Shown here: in pieces, positions 30,044 to 39,025 of the stretch
Layout: each line of letters starts with the position of its first letter
Numbering within the stretch: position 1 is the first letter of the stretch
Assembly (NCBI GenBank): GCA_029782365.1
Contig: JAKOUW010000015.1
Coordinates: forward strand, 41,510-105,509
DNA length: 64,000 nt
Direction of reading: 5' to 3'
From: Chloroflexota bacterium
GTDB taxonomy: Bacteria; Chloroflexota; Anaerolineae; Anaerolineales; UBA4823
Translations under genes and position numbers: made by a program
Notes under the pieces: generated by a model
What the model was told of the DNA's origin: nothing
The model's input: only the letters and a program-made list of their open reading frames with translations
The model's database searches: none

Positions 30044-30772
30044 GTGTCATCTCCCCTGATCGGTATTGTCACCTCCCGCATCCACCGCCGCGGCAATACA
30101 GCCATGTACCTCAATGAAGCCTATGTACAGGCTGTGCTGCGCGGCGGCGGCGCGCCTGTCTTGATCCCGCTCGGTCTGCCGGAAGAAACCCTGCGCGGTA
30201 TTTTGCCGCGGCTGGACGGAGTTGTTTTCAGCGGCGGCGGCGATATGCACCCCAAAACTTACCACAGTCATATGCATCCCAAGGTATCGGATGTGGATCG
30301 CGACCGCGACCGGGTCGAACTGTCTTTATTCCCGGAAATTCTACAGTCCAACAAGCCCTTTTTGGGAATCTGCCGCGGCTTTCAGGTTTTGAATGTTGCC
30401 CTGGGCGGCACCCTGTATGAAGATATCCTCGACCAGCATACAGGCGCCATGCGGCACAGCTATTATCCTGAATTCCCACGCGATTATCCGGCGCACCCGG
30501 TGCAGGTCTCCGAAGAATCTCGCCTGGCGCGCATCCTGGGCAAGCCGCTGCTGGAGGTGAACAGCCTTCACCACCAGGGTATTCGCGACCTGGCCCCGGG
30601 TCTCAAACCAACTGCGTACGCGCCGGATGGCATTGTCGAAGGTGTGGAGCTGCCCGGGCATCCGTTCTGCCTGGCTGTCCAGTGGCATCCTGAAGCGATG
30701 CCAGATGTGGCAGAAATGCGCCAGATTTTCCAGGCCTTTGTCCAGGCTGCCCGGGAAAAACAGCTTGCCTGA
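30044..30772 (+). CDS. Gamma-glutamyl-gamma-aminobutyrate hydrolase family (peptidase C26)
   Basis: A 242-residue class I glutamine-amidotransferase-like hydrolase. The nucleophile is C110 in FLGICRGFQVLN, the conserved GGGD is at 64-67, and the His-Glu pair is in VQWHPE. PuuD-type enzymes cut gamma-glutamyl bonds, for example in polyamine breakdown. No puu genes are nearby, so the substrate is open. The start is a GTG with AAGGTG about ten bases upstream. The next gene, murI, appears to begin inside its last codons. Confidence 0.88.
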   Translation: MSSPLIGIVTSRIHRRGNTAMYLNEAYVQAVLRGGGAPVLIPLGLPEETLRGILPRLDGVVFSGGGDMHPKTYHSHMHPKVSDVDRDRDRVELSLFPEILQSNKPFLGICRGFQVLNVALGGTLYEDILDQHTGAMRHSYYPEFPRDYPAHPVQVSEESRLARILGKPLLEVNSLHHQGIRDLAPGLKPTAYAPDGIVEGVELPGHPFCLAVQWHPEAMPDVAEMRQIFQAFVQAAREKQLA

Positions 30773-31622
30773 TCTCAACCGCCAGTCAAAGCGAAAGGCG
30801 TTTAGCCCCGCCAGCCCGATTGGTGTGTTCGACTCAGGGGTAGGCGGGCTGTCGGTGCTGCGCGCCATCCGCCGCGAACTACCTTCCGAGAACATCATAT
30901 TCTTTGCCGACCAAAGCCACGTGCCCTACGGGCCCCGGCCGTTAGAAGAAGTGCGCCAGTTTTCCTTTGCAATCACCCGTTTCTTGCTGCAGCGCGGCGC
31001 CAAAGCGATCGTAGTGGCGTGCAACGCCGCTTCGGCCGCCGCATTGCACGCCCTGCGCCAGGAGTTCCCTGAAACGCCATTCATCGGCATGGAGCCTGCC
31101 GTCAAACCGGCAGCCGAGCACACCCGCAGCGGCGTGGTCGGCGTACTGGCAACCCCCGCCACTTTCCAGGGTGCGCTCTATGCCTCCGTACTGGAACGTT
31201 TTGCCAAAGGGGTTATTGTGCTGCAAGACACCTGCCCGGGCCTGGTCTCCCAGATCGAAGCAGGGGAGATGGATTCTCTTTCCACGCGCCGCATCCTCGA
31301 GAAAGCCCTTCAGCCAATGCTGGCCCAGGGCATCGACACAGTGGTGTTGGGCTGCACCCATTACCCGTTTATCATCCCGCTGGTGCAGGAGATCACTGGA
31401 CCCGATGTTCGGGTGATCGATCCGGCGCCTGCCGTTGCACGCCAGGTGGGCAGAGTGTTAGAAGCCGCCGGCCTTCGCCAGCCGATTGGATCAGCGCCGG
31501 CCTGGCAGCAGTTTTTTACCAGCGGCAGCCCACAACATCTCGACGGGTTGCTGCCGCGTTTGTTGGGCGAGACAGGCGCGGCTGCGCCAGCCGTGTGGCG
31601 CGGCCTGAAGTTAACTGCTTAG
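30765..31622 (+). CDS. murI: Glutamate racemase
   Basis: A 285-residue enzyme that makes D-glutamate for peptidoglycan. It has IGVFDSGVGGLSVLRAI at the N-terminus, the first catalytic Cys in VVACNAASA (the usual Thr is Ala here), and the second in VLGCTHYPF. The TTG at 30765 is the most plausible start because the conserved sequence begins 15 residues later and it overlaps the preceding stop by eight bases, suggesting translational coupling; upstream frame has no ATG with a ribosome site. It converges on aceK with a 12-base overlap. Confidence 0.9.
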   Translation: MPDLNRQSKRKAFSPASPIGVFDSGVGGLSVLRAIRRELPSENIIFFADQSHVPYGPRPLEEVRQFSFAITRFLLQRGAKAIVVACNAASAAALHALRQEFPETPFIGMEPAVKPAAEHTRSGVVGVLATPATFQGALYASVLERFAKGVIVLQDTCPGLVSQIEAGEMDSLSTRRILEKALQPMLAQGIDTVVLGCTHYPFIIPLVQEITGPDVRVIDPAPAVARQVGRVLEAAGLRQPIGSAPAWQQFFTSGSPQHLDGLLPRLLGETGAAAPAVWRGLKLTA

Positions 31623-33323
31623 GCGTTCGTTCTGGCGGTACGGCAAGATATCCATAATCTCGCCAGCCCGGTGGCGTTTCTGTAAGCCGCGCCAGTAAGC
31701 GGCTTCGAAGAGCTCGCTGTGATGTTCTAAAAACACATCGCGCAGTCTGCCGGTCAGCCCCAGAAATGTGCGAAATTCTTCTGGGAAGATGTCGTTCGGT
31801 CCCACGTAAAACCAGGGGTCAGCTTCCATTTCATCGCCGTCGGAGCGCGCTTGTGGCAGCTTGCGAAAATGGCAGTCAGTCACCAGGCAGAGTTCATCAT
31901 AATCATAAAAGACCACCCGGCCATGGCGGGTCACGCCGAAATTTTTCAACAACACATCCCCCGGGAAGATATTGGTCGCTGCCAGGTCTTTGATTGTTTG
32001 ACCGTAATCAATAATGGCTTCCACGGCCCGCTCTTCATCGACTTCGCGGATGTATAAATCCAGCGGCGTCAAACGCCGTTCCAGGTACAAGTGTTTAATC
32101 ACCACATGATCTCCCACCACCGAAACGGTGGAAGGCGCCAGCTCCAACAGTTCGCACAGCAAGGCCTCATCGAAGCGCCAGCGCGCAAAGCTCAAGTGCT
32201 CGAACTCCTGTGCATCCACCAGGCGCCCAGCCCGGTCATGCAAAAAGACCAGGTCATAATGTTCCATCACCTCACTGCGGCTCGTGCGTTTGGGCTCGCC
32301 GAACTGATCTTTGATCACCTTGAAAACCAGATCGTATGATGCCAGGGTGAACACTACCATTACCATGCCGCGCTGGCCGGGCGCAATCACAAATTCATCG
32401 TCCGAATTAGCCAGATGTTCGGTCAGGTCGCGGAAGAATTCGGTCTTGCCGTGTTTGTTAAATCCAATCGAAATATACAGCTCTGCCAGCCGTTTCCAGG
32501 GCATCAGAGTTTTGAGGAACTGCACCAACATGTGCGGCCGGTCAACATTCACATGGAAGTAAGAACGCGTGAAACTAAACAAAATGCTGAGCTGGTCATC
32601 GGTGGTCAGCAGAGCATCAACTCGGATGCCTTCATTAGGGTGGTGGAGCACGATGGCTAAAGGCAGGCATTGATCGCTGGAAACTGCACGCCCGATGATA
32701 TACGCTCCCTGGCCCCGATAAAACACCGGCTCGATCAGTTCCAGGCGTTCAATCTGCGTATGTCCCCAGCGTTCGGCTGCGCCCGCCGCCAGTTTTTCAG
32801 CCAGGCTCGCGGCGTCTGCAGCCAGGTCAGCATATGGGATTTCACAGGCGTAGTCTCGCAAAATGGAGCGCATCAGTTTATCCGTCTCAATCGTGCATGG
32901 GTAAATCCTGAATTCCAACTCACCGTCTTCGCGGGGCAAAGCGTCGAAGTCGGGCGCAGTGAACTCAACCGCCGGGTCGATACCAATCGTGTTTAAGATG
33001 CGGCGCGTAATCGAGTTAAAAAAAGTCTGGGCAAGCTCGAAATCGCAGTGGCAGCCGCTCCAGGTAGTGAAGGCGTTTTTCATGCTGGCCCACAGGCTTT
33101 TATCCTGTGATTGGCTCGCCAGCGTCACCCATACTTCCTGGGTGACGCGATCGACCACCGCTTTGTACAGATTCAAGCGCTCGACGGCGTCATCGTGCGC
33201 GCCGTGCCAGTTGCGTTGGACAAAGCGGCTGTGCGCGCGGCGGGTGATCTCCAGAAACCGCTGGCGGTAATCCAGGTACCCTTGCTGGATTAATTCTGCC
33301 CCAAGCCGAGCCAGTGAATCCAT
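31611..33323 (-). CDS. aceK: Isocitrate dehydrogenase kinase/phosphatase
   Basis: A 570-residue protein of full AceK length. The N-terminal regulatory part includes RFVQRNWHGAHDDAVERLNLY; the C-terminal kinase-like part includes DLVFKVIKDQFGEPK, the FLHDRAGRLVDAQEFEHL block and VLLKNFGVTRHGRVVFYDYDEL. AceK phosphorylates and dephosphorylates isocitrate dehydrogenase, diverting carbon from the TCA cycle to the glyoxylate bypass. No aceA or aceB is in the window. It is the last gene of the carboxylase operon, eight bases after the CYTH gene. AceK is known best from Proteobacteria, so its presence here is notable. Confidence 0.92.
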   Translation of the reverse strand: MDSLARLGAELIQQGYLDYRQRFLEITRRAHSRFVQRNWHGAHDDAVERLNLYKAVVDRVTQEVWVTLASQSQDKSLWASMKNAFTTWSGCHCDFELAQTFFNSITRRILNTIGIDPAVEFTAPDFDALPREDGELEFRIYPCTIETDKLMRSILRDYACEIPYADLAADAASLAEKLAAGAAERWGHTQIERLELIEPVFYRGQGAYIIGRAVSSDQCLPLAIVLHHPNEGIRVDALLTTDDQLSILFSFTRSYFHVNVDRPHMLVQFLKTLMPWKRLAELYISIGFNKHGKTEFFRDLTEHLANSDDEFVIAPGQRGMVMVVFTLASYDLVFKVIKDQFGEPKRTSRSEVMEHYDLVFLHDRAGRLVDAQEFEHLSFARWRFDEALLCELLELAPSTVSVVGDHVVIKHLYLERRLTPLDLYIREVDEERAVEAIIDYGQTIKDLAATNIFPGDVLLKNFGVTRHGRVVFYDYDELCLVTDCHFRKLPQARSDGDEMEADPWFYVGPNDIFPEEFRTFLGLTGRLRDVFLEHHSELFEAAYWRGLQKRHRAGEIMDILPYRQNERLSS

Positions 33324-33331
33324 CTCCCCTC

Positions 33332-33943
33332 TTACACGGCCAGCGTCACACCCAAATCTACAGCCTGGATGGGCATACCGGCAAAATTCTCAAAACTCAA
33401 GTCTCGGAACTCAAAACCCAGCCGTCTGCGCAGGTTTTCAAACAGCATCAAATAGCTGTCCAGGCAGCGATAAGACCAATTGAGCGACAGCATTTGTGCG
33501 ACAGCCAGCAGACTTTTTCCATCCGGGCCTTCTAACTCAACAAAGTTGCCATACGGCATCTCATCGAATGTGACTTCCACGTTGAACAATTGATAGGTGG
33601 TGCGGTACTTTTCATACATCACGCTGACCTGAAATCCCAGCGCTTCCAAGAAGGCTTTGGCCATCTCGAAATTGTTGACACTGAATTCCAATTCCTCCCG
33701 CAGACGAGCGCCGCCTTCCAAGAGCGGCGGTCCTTTGTACGTCAGGCGGATATCCTGATCTTGCCGCAGGCGCAAGGCGCGCATACCCCGGCTGAGCTGC
33801 ATATCGGGTGTATCGAAACGCAGGTTCATTTCGTGCTGGCGCGGTTTGATTAACTGCGCGCCTAATTCCGCCAGTTTTTTTTGTACCTGACTGCCATCCC
33901 CTACATAGAACTTGACTTCGATTTCCTGTCCTTTTTCGGCCAT
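33332..33943 (-). CDS. CYTH-domain protein (class IV adenylate cyclase / triphosphatase fold)
   Basis: A 203-residue protein with the ExExK signature as EIEVKF (8-13), then RFDTPDMQLSRGMRALRLRQD, RLTYKGP, REELEFSV and a closing FVELEGPD. The fold is a triphosphate tunnel enzyme; members hydrolyse inorganic or organic triphosphates or make cAMP. The activity cannot be told from sequence alone. It starts four bases after the biotin-carrier stop and precedes aceK, so it is expressed with the carboxylase. Confidence 0.85.
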   Translation of the reverse strand: MAEKGQEIEVKFYVGDGSQVQKKLAELGAQLIKPRQHEMNLRFDTPDMQLSRGMRALRLRQDQDIRLTYKGPPLLEGGARLREELEFSVNNFEMAKAFLEALGFQVSVMYEKYRTTYQLFNVEVTFDEMPYGNFVELEGPDGKSLLAVAQMLSLNWSYRCLDSYLMLFENLRRRLGFEFRDLSFENFAGMPIQAVDLGVTLAV

Positions 33944-33947
33944 CGAT

Positions 33948-34445
33948 TTATATTACGCTGAGTAATGTATCCTTCTTTTCAACTCGATCACCCGGGTTTA
34001 CCCGAATGCGCGCCACCGTGCCTGCACGTGGTGATTTTAACTCATTTTGCATTTTCATCGATTCCAAAATGACCAGGACATCGCCTTTCTGCACGCTGTG
34101 GCCGATTTCCACTGGCACCGCCACAATCAAGCCGGGCATGGGGGCTTTGAGGTGAAATTCTTCGTTGCCTTCCGCCGCCCCACCCAGGGCAGCACGCAGG
34201 CGTTTCTCGCGTTCATCTTCCACTGTAGCCGAATATACCCGGCCCTGGAAAGAGACCTGCCAGCCGGCGTCTTCCTGGTAAACATGAGCGTCAATCGAAA
34301 CGCCATCCATCAACAGCGAATATACCGGCTGGGAGCCGACCTTCGTAAAGTCAATCTCGTACAACTTGCCATCTACCATGGCGTGCCGCTCATCCAACAA
34401 TTCGACCAAAAAATCATGGCCCTCAATCGTGGTCACATATCGCAT
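33948..34445 (-). CDS. Biotin carboxyl carrier protein of acyl-CoA carboxylase
   Basis: A 165-residue protein. The last 75 residues form a biotinyl domain with the biotin-accepting Lys in ILESMKMQNE, preceded by MPGLIVAVPVEIGHSV. The N-terminal half (VDGKLYEIDF) is of the type seen in propionyl-CoA carboxylase and glutaconyl or oxaloacetate decarboxylase carriers. GGAGG lies upstream of the ATG. It follows the biotin carboxylase gene by nine bases. Confidence 0.92.
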   Translation of the reverse strand: MRYVTTIEGHDFLVELLDERHAMVDGKLYEIDFTKVGSQPVYSLLMDGVSIDAHVYQEDAGWQVSFQGRVYSATVEDEREKRLRAALGGAAEGNEEFHLKAPMPGLIVAVPVEIGHSVQKGDVLVILESMKMQNELKSPRAGTVARIRVNPGDRVEKKDTLLSVI

Positions 34446-34454
34446 CCTGGCCTC

Positions 34455-35969
34455 CTAACGCTGCAGACGTTCCCAACGGCTTAGCCACTTCCAATTGCTG
34501 GCATCGCGTTCGTTGCGTTGAATGACATGGGCGGCGCGCTCAGTTTGTTCATGCGCTACCAGTGTCGCCAGCATGGCGGCAATCTCTGGATGAGAAGAGC
34601 TTTCATCCGCGGAGGAATCGATCGAAAAGCGTTCTTCGACGAAGCGTGTGTCGTACTGCCCGCCCATGAAGCGGTGCGAATTCATCAGAGCCTGATGAAA
34701 TGGTATATTGGTGCGCACACCAATGATCGTATATTCCTCCAGAGCGCGGCGCATGCGTAAAATCGCTTCGGCGCGTGTTTCACCCCACACAATCAGCTTG
34801 GAAATCAGTGAGTCGTAATACGGCGAAATCTCGAAACCGATATACACGCCGGTATCGACACGAATGCCCGGTCCGGTAGGCAGCAAAGTGTGGGTAATTC
34901 TCCCCGTCGAGGGGATAAAGTTGTTGAATGGATCCTCTGCATTGACCCGGCACTCAATCGCCCAGCCATGTTGATGGATATCACTTTGTTCGTAGCGCAG
35001 AGTTCGCCCGCGGGCGATGCGGATTTGCTCTTTCACGATATCAATTCCAGTGACCAATTCGGTGACCGGGTGTTCCACCTGCAAGCGAGTGTTCATTTCG
35101 AGGAAATAAAAGTGCTTATCTTTATCCACCAGGAATTCAATTGTGCCGGCATTGATGTAATTGACCGACTGAGCGGCGCGTACAGCGACGGCGCCGATCT
35201 TCTGGCGAAATTCCTCGTCATCCGCAATAAACGGCGAGGGCGACTCTTCCAGCAGTTTTTGATGTCGGCGCTGGATAGAGCATTCGCGCTCACCCAGGTG
35301 AAGCACGTTGCCGTGCCCATCGGCTAAAATCTGGATTTCAATATGCCGGGCGCCCTCCACCAGCTTCTCCAGGTACACGTTGCCATCGCCAAAAGCCGCT
35401 TCCGCTTCGCGGCGCGCCGAGGCCAGCAGACCGCGCATCTCGGTCAGGTTGTGCACTTCACGCATACCCTTCCCGCCTCCGCCAGCGGTAGCTTTGATCA
35501 ACAACGGGAAGCCGATTTGAGGGGCAATCGCCAACAGCTCATCATTGGTCATATCACCGGTGCCTTCCGTGCCAGGCACGACAGGCACACCTGCCTTCGA
35601 GACCGTGTTGCGAGCAACTGCCTTGTCGCCCATGGCCGCAATCGAAGACGGTTGAGGGCCAATAAAGGTGATGCCAGCATCCAGGCAGGCCTGGGCAAAA
35701 TCCTCCCTCTCAGCCAGAAAACCGTAACCCGGGTGGATGGCGGTCGCGCCGCTCTTGCGGGCGATATCAATAATTTTATCGCCGCGCAGGTACGATTCGC
35801 GCGACGGGGCCGGGCCTAGCCTGTAGGCTTCGTCAGCATACCTGACGTGCAGCGACTGGCGGTCAGCATCAGAATACACCGCCACCGTCGGGATGCCGGT
35901 CTCGCGGCAGGCGCGAATCACGCGCACCGCGATTTCACCCCGGTTGGCGACCAAAACTTTGTTAAACAT
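34455..35969 (-). CDS. accC: Biotin carboxylase subunit of acyl-CoA carboxylase
   Basis: A 504-residue ATP-grasp enzyme. MFNKVLVANRGEIAVRVIRACRE opens the N-terminal domain, the Gly-rich ATP loop is KATAGGGGKGMRE, and the catalytic region includes IEIQILADGHGN, ECSIQRRHQKL and EMNTRLQVEHPVTE. It carboxylates biotin with bicarbonate and ATP. The last 50 residues are an extra tail beyond the 450-residue norm. AGGAGG precedes the ATG. Confidence 0.95.
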   Translation of the reverse strand: MFNKVLVANRGEIAVRVIRACRETGIPTVAVYSDADRQSLHVRYADEAYRLGPAPSRESYLRGDKIIDIARKSGATAIHPGYGFLAEREDFAQACLDAGITFIGPQPSSIAAMGDKAVARNTVSKAGVPVVPGTEGTGDMTNDELLAIAPQIGFPLLIKATAGGGGKGMREVHNLTEMRGLLASARREAEAAFGDGNVYLEKLVEGARHIEIQILADGHGNVLHLGERECSIQRRHQKLLEESPSPFIADDEEFRQKIGAVAVRAAQSVNYINAGTIEFLVDKDKHFYFLEMNTRLQVEHPVTELVTGIDIVKEQIRIARGRTLRYEQSDIHQHGWAIECRVNAEDPFNNFIPSTGRITHTLLPTGPGIRVDTGVYIGFEISPYYDSLISKLIVWGETRAEAILRMRRALEEYTIIGVRTNIPFHQALMNSHRFMGGQYDTRFVEERFSIDSSADESSSHPEIAAMLATLVAHEQTERAAHVIQRNERDASNWKWLSRWERLQR

Positions 35970-35992
35970 CGGACCTCCTTTCCAGAAATGCC

Positions 35993-37543
35993 TTACACAG
36001 GCATACAGCCGTGCTTCTTTGGCGGGTTGGCGTCGCGCTTATTGCTCAACATTTCCAACGCATTGATCAGGCGCGAACGAGTTTCACGCGGCTCGATCAC
36101 ATCGTCGATATAGCCACGCTCGGCTGCCGCATACGGATTGGAAAATTTCTCCTTATATTCAGCGATCAACGCCTGGCGGCGTTTTTCTGGATCTTCCGCC
36201 TGGGCAATTTCCCGGCGGAAGATGATGTTGACTGCTCCATCCGGCCCCATCACAGCGATCTCAGCAGTTGGCCAGGCCAGGTTCAGGTCGCCGCGGATGT
36301 GCTTCGAGCTCATCACGCAGTATGCGCCTCCATACGCTTTCCGCGTGACGACCGTCAGTTTGGGCACAGTGGCCTCGCAGTAAGCGAATAACAACTTGGC
36401 CCCCGACCGAATGATCCCGCCGTGTTCCTGGTCCACACCCGGCAAAAAGCCGGGGACATCTTCGAACGTGATAATCGGCACGTTAAACGCGTCACAAAAG
36501 CGCACGAAACGAGCGCCTTTCTCAGACGCTTTAATATCCAGAACCCCCGCCAGCACTGCCGGCTGGTTGGCGACAATGCCCACACTGTGACCCCCCAGGT
36601 GGGCAAAACCGATCACGATATTGGGAGCATATGCTTCTTGAATTTCAAAGAACTCACCATTATCCACCACGCGCCCGATGACATCCTTGATATCGTAAGG
36701 CTTGCCTGGATCATCTGGCACAATCGAATCCAGGCTCTCATCCATCCTCAGCGAGTCATCATCGGTAGCGATGAAAGGCGGGTCTTCCATGTTGTTCTGC
36801 GGCAGGTAAGAAAGCAGTTTTTGCACCAGGTACAAAGAGTCAGGCTCGCTGTCCGAGGCCAGGTGGCATACTCCGGAGATTTCCGAATGAACATCCGCCC
36901 CACCCAGTTCCTCAGCAGAGACCTCCTGGTGCGTGACGGCCTTGACCACTTCGGGGCCGGTGATGAACATATAGGATGATTTGCGCACCATGACGATAAA
37001 ATCGGTCAGCGCAGGTGAATAAACAGCGCCGCCCGCGCACGGTCCCATGATGACGCTGATTTGCGGGATGACCCCCGAAGCCAGCGTGTTGCGCAGGAAT
37101 ATATCGGCATAACCACCCAGCGAAACGACGCCTTCCTGGATGCGGGCGCCGCCCGAATCGTTCAGGCCGATCAACGGCGCTCCATTTTTCATCGCCATAT
37201 CCATCACTTTGCAGATTTTTTCGGCGTGCACTTCGCCCAGGCTGCCTCCGATGACGGTGAAATCTTGTGAAAAGACATATACCAGCCGCCCAGCAATCGT
37301 TCCCCAACCTGTCACCACGGAATCGCCAGGAAATTTCTTGTCGTCCAATCCGAAGTTTGTTGTGCGGTGTACAACAAATGAATCTAATTCACGAAAAGAG
37401 CCTTTATCGAGCAAGAGATCAATGCGCTCTCGCGCAGTCAGCCGGCCGCGTTTGTGTTGATCTTCAATGCCTTTCAGACCGCCGCCCAACCGGCTTTGCG
37501 TTTTTCGTTTCCGTAATTGTTGAATTTGAGGATTTTCGCTCAT
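35993..37543 (-). CDS. pccB: Acyl-CoA (propionyl-CoA) carboxylase carboxyltransferase subunit
   Basis: A 516-residue carboxyltransferase with [38 protein letters not shown], the oxyanion-type loops [12 protein letters not shown] and [16 protein letters not shown] in the N-lobe, and [17 protein letters not shown] plus [11 protein letters not shown] in the C-lobe. The nearest named types are PccB and methylmalonyl-CoA decarboxylase alpha. With the biotin carboxylase and carrier genes downstream it makes a three-part enzyme that carboxylates propionyl-CoA or acetyl-CoA; the choice cannot be made by eye. Its start overlaps the end of the membrane-protein gene upstream by 80 bases. Confidence 0.93.
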   Translation of the reverse strand: MSENPQIQQLRKRKTQSRLGGGLKGIEDQHKRGRLTARERIDLLLDKGSFRELDSFVVHRTTNFGLDDKKFPGDSVVTGWGTIAGRLVYVFSQDFTVIGGSLGEVHAEKICKVMDMAMKNGAPLIGLNDSGGARIQEGVVSLGGYADIFLRNTLASGVIPQISVIMGPCAGGAVYSPALTDFIVMVRKSSYMFITGPEVVKAVTHQEVSAEELGGADVHSEISGVCHLASDSEPDSLYLVQKLLSYLPQNNMEDPPFIATDDDSLRMDESLDSIVPDDPGKPYDIKDVIGRVVDNGEFFEIQEAYAPNIVIGFAHLGGHSVGIVANQPAVLAGVLDIKASEKGARFVRFCDAFNVPIITFEDVPGFLPGVDQEHGGIIRSGAKLLFAYCEATVPKLTVVTRKAYGGAYCVMSSKHIRGDLNLAWPTAEIAVMGPDGAVNIIFRREIAQAEDPEKRRQALIAEYKEKFSNPYAAAERGYIDDVIEPRETRSRLINALEMLSNKRDANPPKKHGCMPV

Positions 37544-37976
37544 CAGTCACTCCAAAGAATCGAGTTGCTTTTGGACTGGTAGTGCTCCAATACACAAACA
37601 CCATCAGCGCTACACTCACAAAAAGGATAAAGAAACCATTCTCAGGCCACGCCAGGGACAGGTTTTCAAACGAAATCAGGCGCTCCAGCCAGAAAAAAAC
37701 CGCAAAACAAATCGCAAATATCCTGGCAAGCCTGGCAGCCCACCGCGCTCCATTCCATATTCCCCAGGCCAACGGCCAGCCTGTCAAAGTCCAAATTATG
37801 CCGCTGGCGGCCAGGTAAAACGGAGATACACCAGGTAAACCGCCTAAAAACGACCACTGCGCCAATGCCAACGCCAGGCGGGCCATACTCAGGCTTGCAA
37901 TGCTTAACACCCCCAATGCCAGCAGCGTTACGCGGTTCGGTCGCGGCTGTCGCTCGATGGATCCTGTTTTTGTCAT
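37464..37976 (-). CDS. Small membrane protein of unknown function
   Basis: A 170-residue protein with four predicted membrane segments (about 17-40, 50-72, 80-98 and 110-130) and a basic C-terminal tail. No family is recognised. It overlaps the pccB start by 80 bases and lies nine bases after the dehydrogenase stop region of its neighbour, so it could be transcribed with pccB. Confidence 0.6.
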   Translation of the reverse strand: MTKTGSIERQPRPNRVTLLALGVLSIASLSMARLALALAQWSFLGGLPGVSPFYLAASGIIWTLTGWPLAWGIWNGARWAARLARIFAICFAVFFWLERLISFENLSLAWPENGFFILFVSVALMVFVYWSTTSPKATRFFGVTDERKSSNSTITETKNAKPVGRRSERH

Positions 37977-37985
37977 GGGCAGGTG

Positions 37986-39017
37986 CTAGGGAATCGCCAG
38001 TGTAATTTTGCCCAGTTGGGCTCCCTGCTCCAGGCGCTCCTGGGCCGCCGCCGCTTCAGACAGGGGGAAAGTTCGGTCAAGGACCGGCTTTAGCTTCCCG
38101 GCAAAAACCAGGTCCATTACTGTCGCAAAATCGGCTTTTGTGCCCATGGTCGAGCCAACGATGCTCAGGTGTTTTCCAAAGATCAAACGGTTGTCGATCT
38201 CAATTTTTGGCCCACCTGAATTACCCACTGTCAAGATGCGCCCGCCCCTGGCTGCTGCCCGAAAGGACTGGGCATAAGTGGAGCCAACGTTATCGACGAT
38301 GATATCTACGCCTCGCCGGTTGGTCAGCGCAAAGATAGCTTTCGACCAGTTTTCGTCTTTCGAGCGGTCGATAAGCACATCCGCACCCAAAGCCTCAGCC
38401 ACAGCTAACTTCTCGGAATTCGCGCCAACCACGTAGACCGTGGCGCCGGCCAGGCGGGCAATTTGGATACTGGCAGTATTCACGCCCCCAGATGCGCCAA
38501 CCACCAGGACACTCTCGCCTGCCTGCAGCCTGGCCCGAGTGATCAGCGAGTGCCAGGCGGTCAAATACACCAGCGCGGCCGCCGCCGCGGTGTGTTGATC
38601 AAAGCCAGCTGGCAGGCGGTACAGGCTGGCGGCTGGCACCGCCGCATACTGGGCGTACGTGCCGCGCACACTTTCTCCTAACAGGTGCCACTCCTGGCAG
38701 CGGTTATCCCAGCCTGCCTGGCAGGCCGGGCAGTGCCCGCAGCCCAGGTTTGGGTTAATCACCACCCGCTCGCCGATCGCCCAGCCGGTTACCCCTTCTG
38801 CAATTTCGGCGATCTCTCCGGCGCCGTCCGCGCCAGGGATGTGCGGATATTCCAGCTTAATGCCCGGCCAGCCGTTGCGCACCCAGATATCCAGGCGGTT
38901 CAGCGCAGCCGCTTTCAGGCGCACCAATACCTGCCCGGCAACCAGTTGAGGCTCGGCAAAATCGCTGTATTCTAGCACTTCGGGTCCACCGTGGCGGTGG
39001 AACAAAATAGCCTTCAT
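37986..39017 (-). CDS. Zinc-type medium-chain dehydrogenase (quinone oxidoreductase-like)
   Basis: A 343-residue medium-chain dehydrogenase/reductase. It keeps the structural zinc cluster, four Cys in GCGHCPACQAGWDNRC (about 93-108), and a nucleotide-binding VLVVGASGGVNTASIQIARL. The usual catalytic zinc ligands are missing: NRLDIWVR replaces the Cys loop, and PGADGAGEI replaces the GHE motif. It is therefore closer to quinone oxidoreductases than to true alcohol dehydrogenases. ATG 39017 has GGAGG seven bases upstream. Confidence 0.85.
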   Translation of the reverse strand: MKAILFHRHGGPEVLEYSDFAEPQLVAGQVLVRLKAAALNRLDIWVRNGWPGIKLEYPHIPGADGAGEIAEIAEGVTGWAIGERVVINPNLGCGHCPACQAGWDNRCQEWHLLGESVRGTYAQYAAVPAASLYRLPAGFDQHTAAAAALVYLTAWHSLITRARLQAGESVLVVGASGGVNTASIQIARLAGATVYVVGANSEKLAVAEALGADVLIDRSKDENWSKAIFALTNRRGVDIIVDNVGSTYAQSFRAAARGGRILTVGNSGGPKIEIDNRLIFGKHLSIVGSTMGTKADFATVMDLVFAGKLKPVLDRTFPLSEAAAAQERLEQGAQLGKITLAIP

Positions 39018-39025
39018 GTGGCCTC

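Noticed and set aside
32000..33300. A pseudogene reading of AceK
   Set aside because: The frame is intact over full length with both halves conserved.
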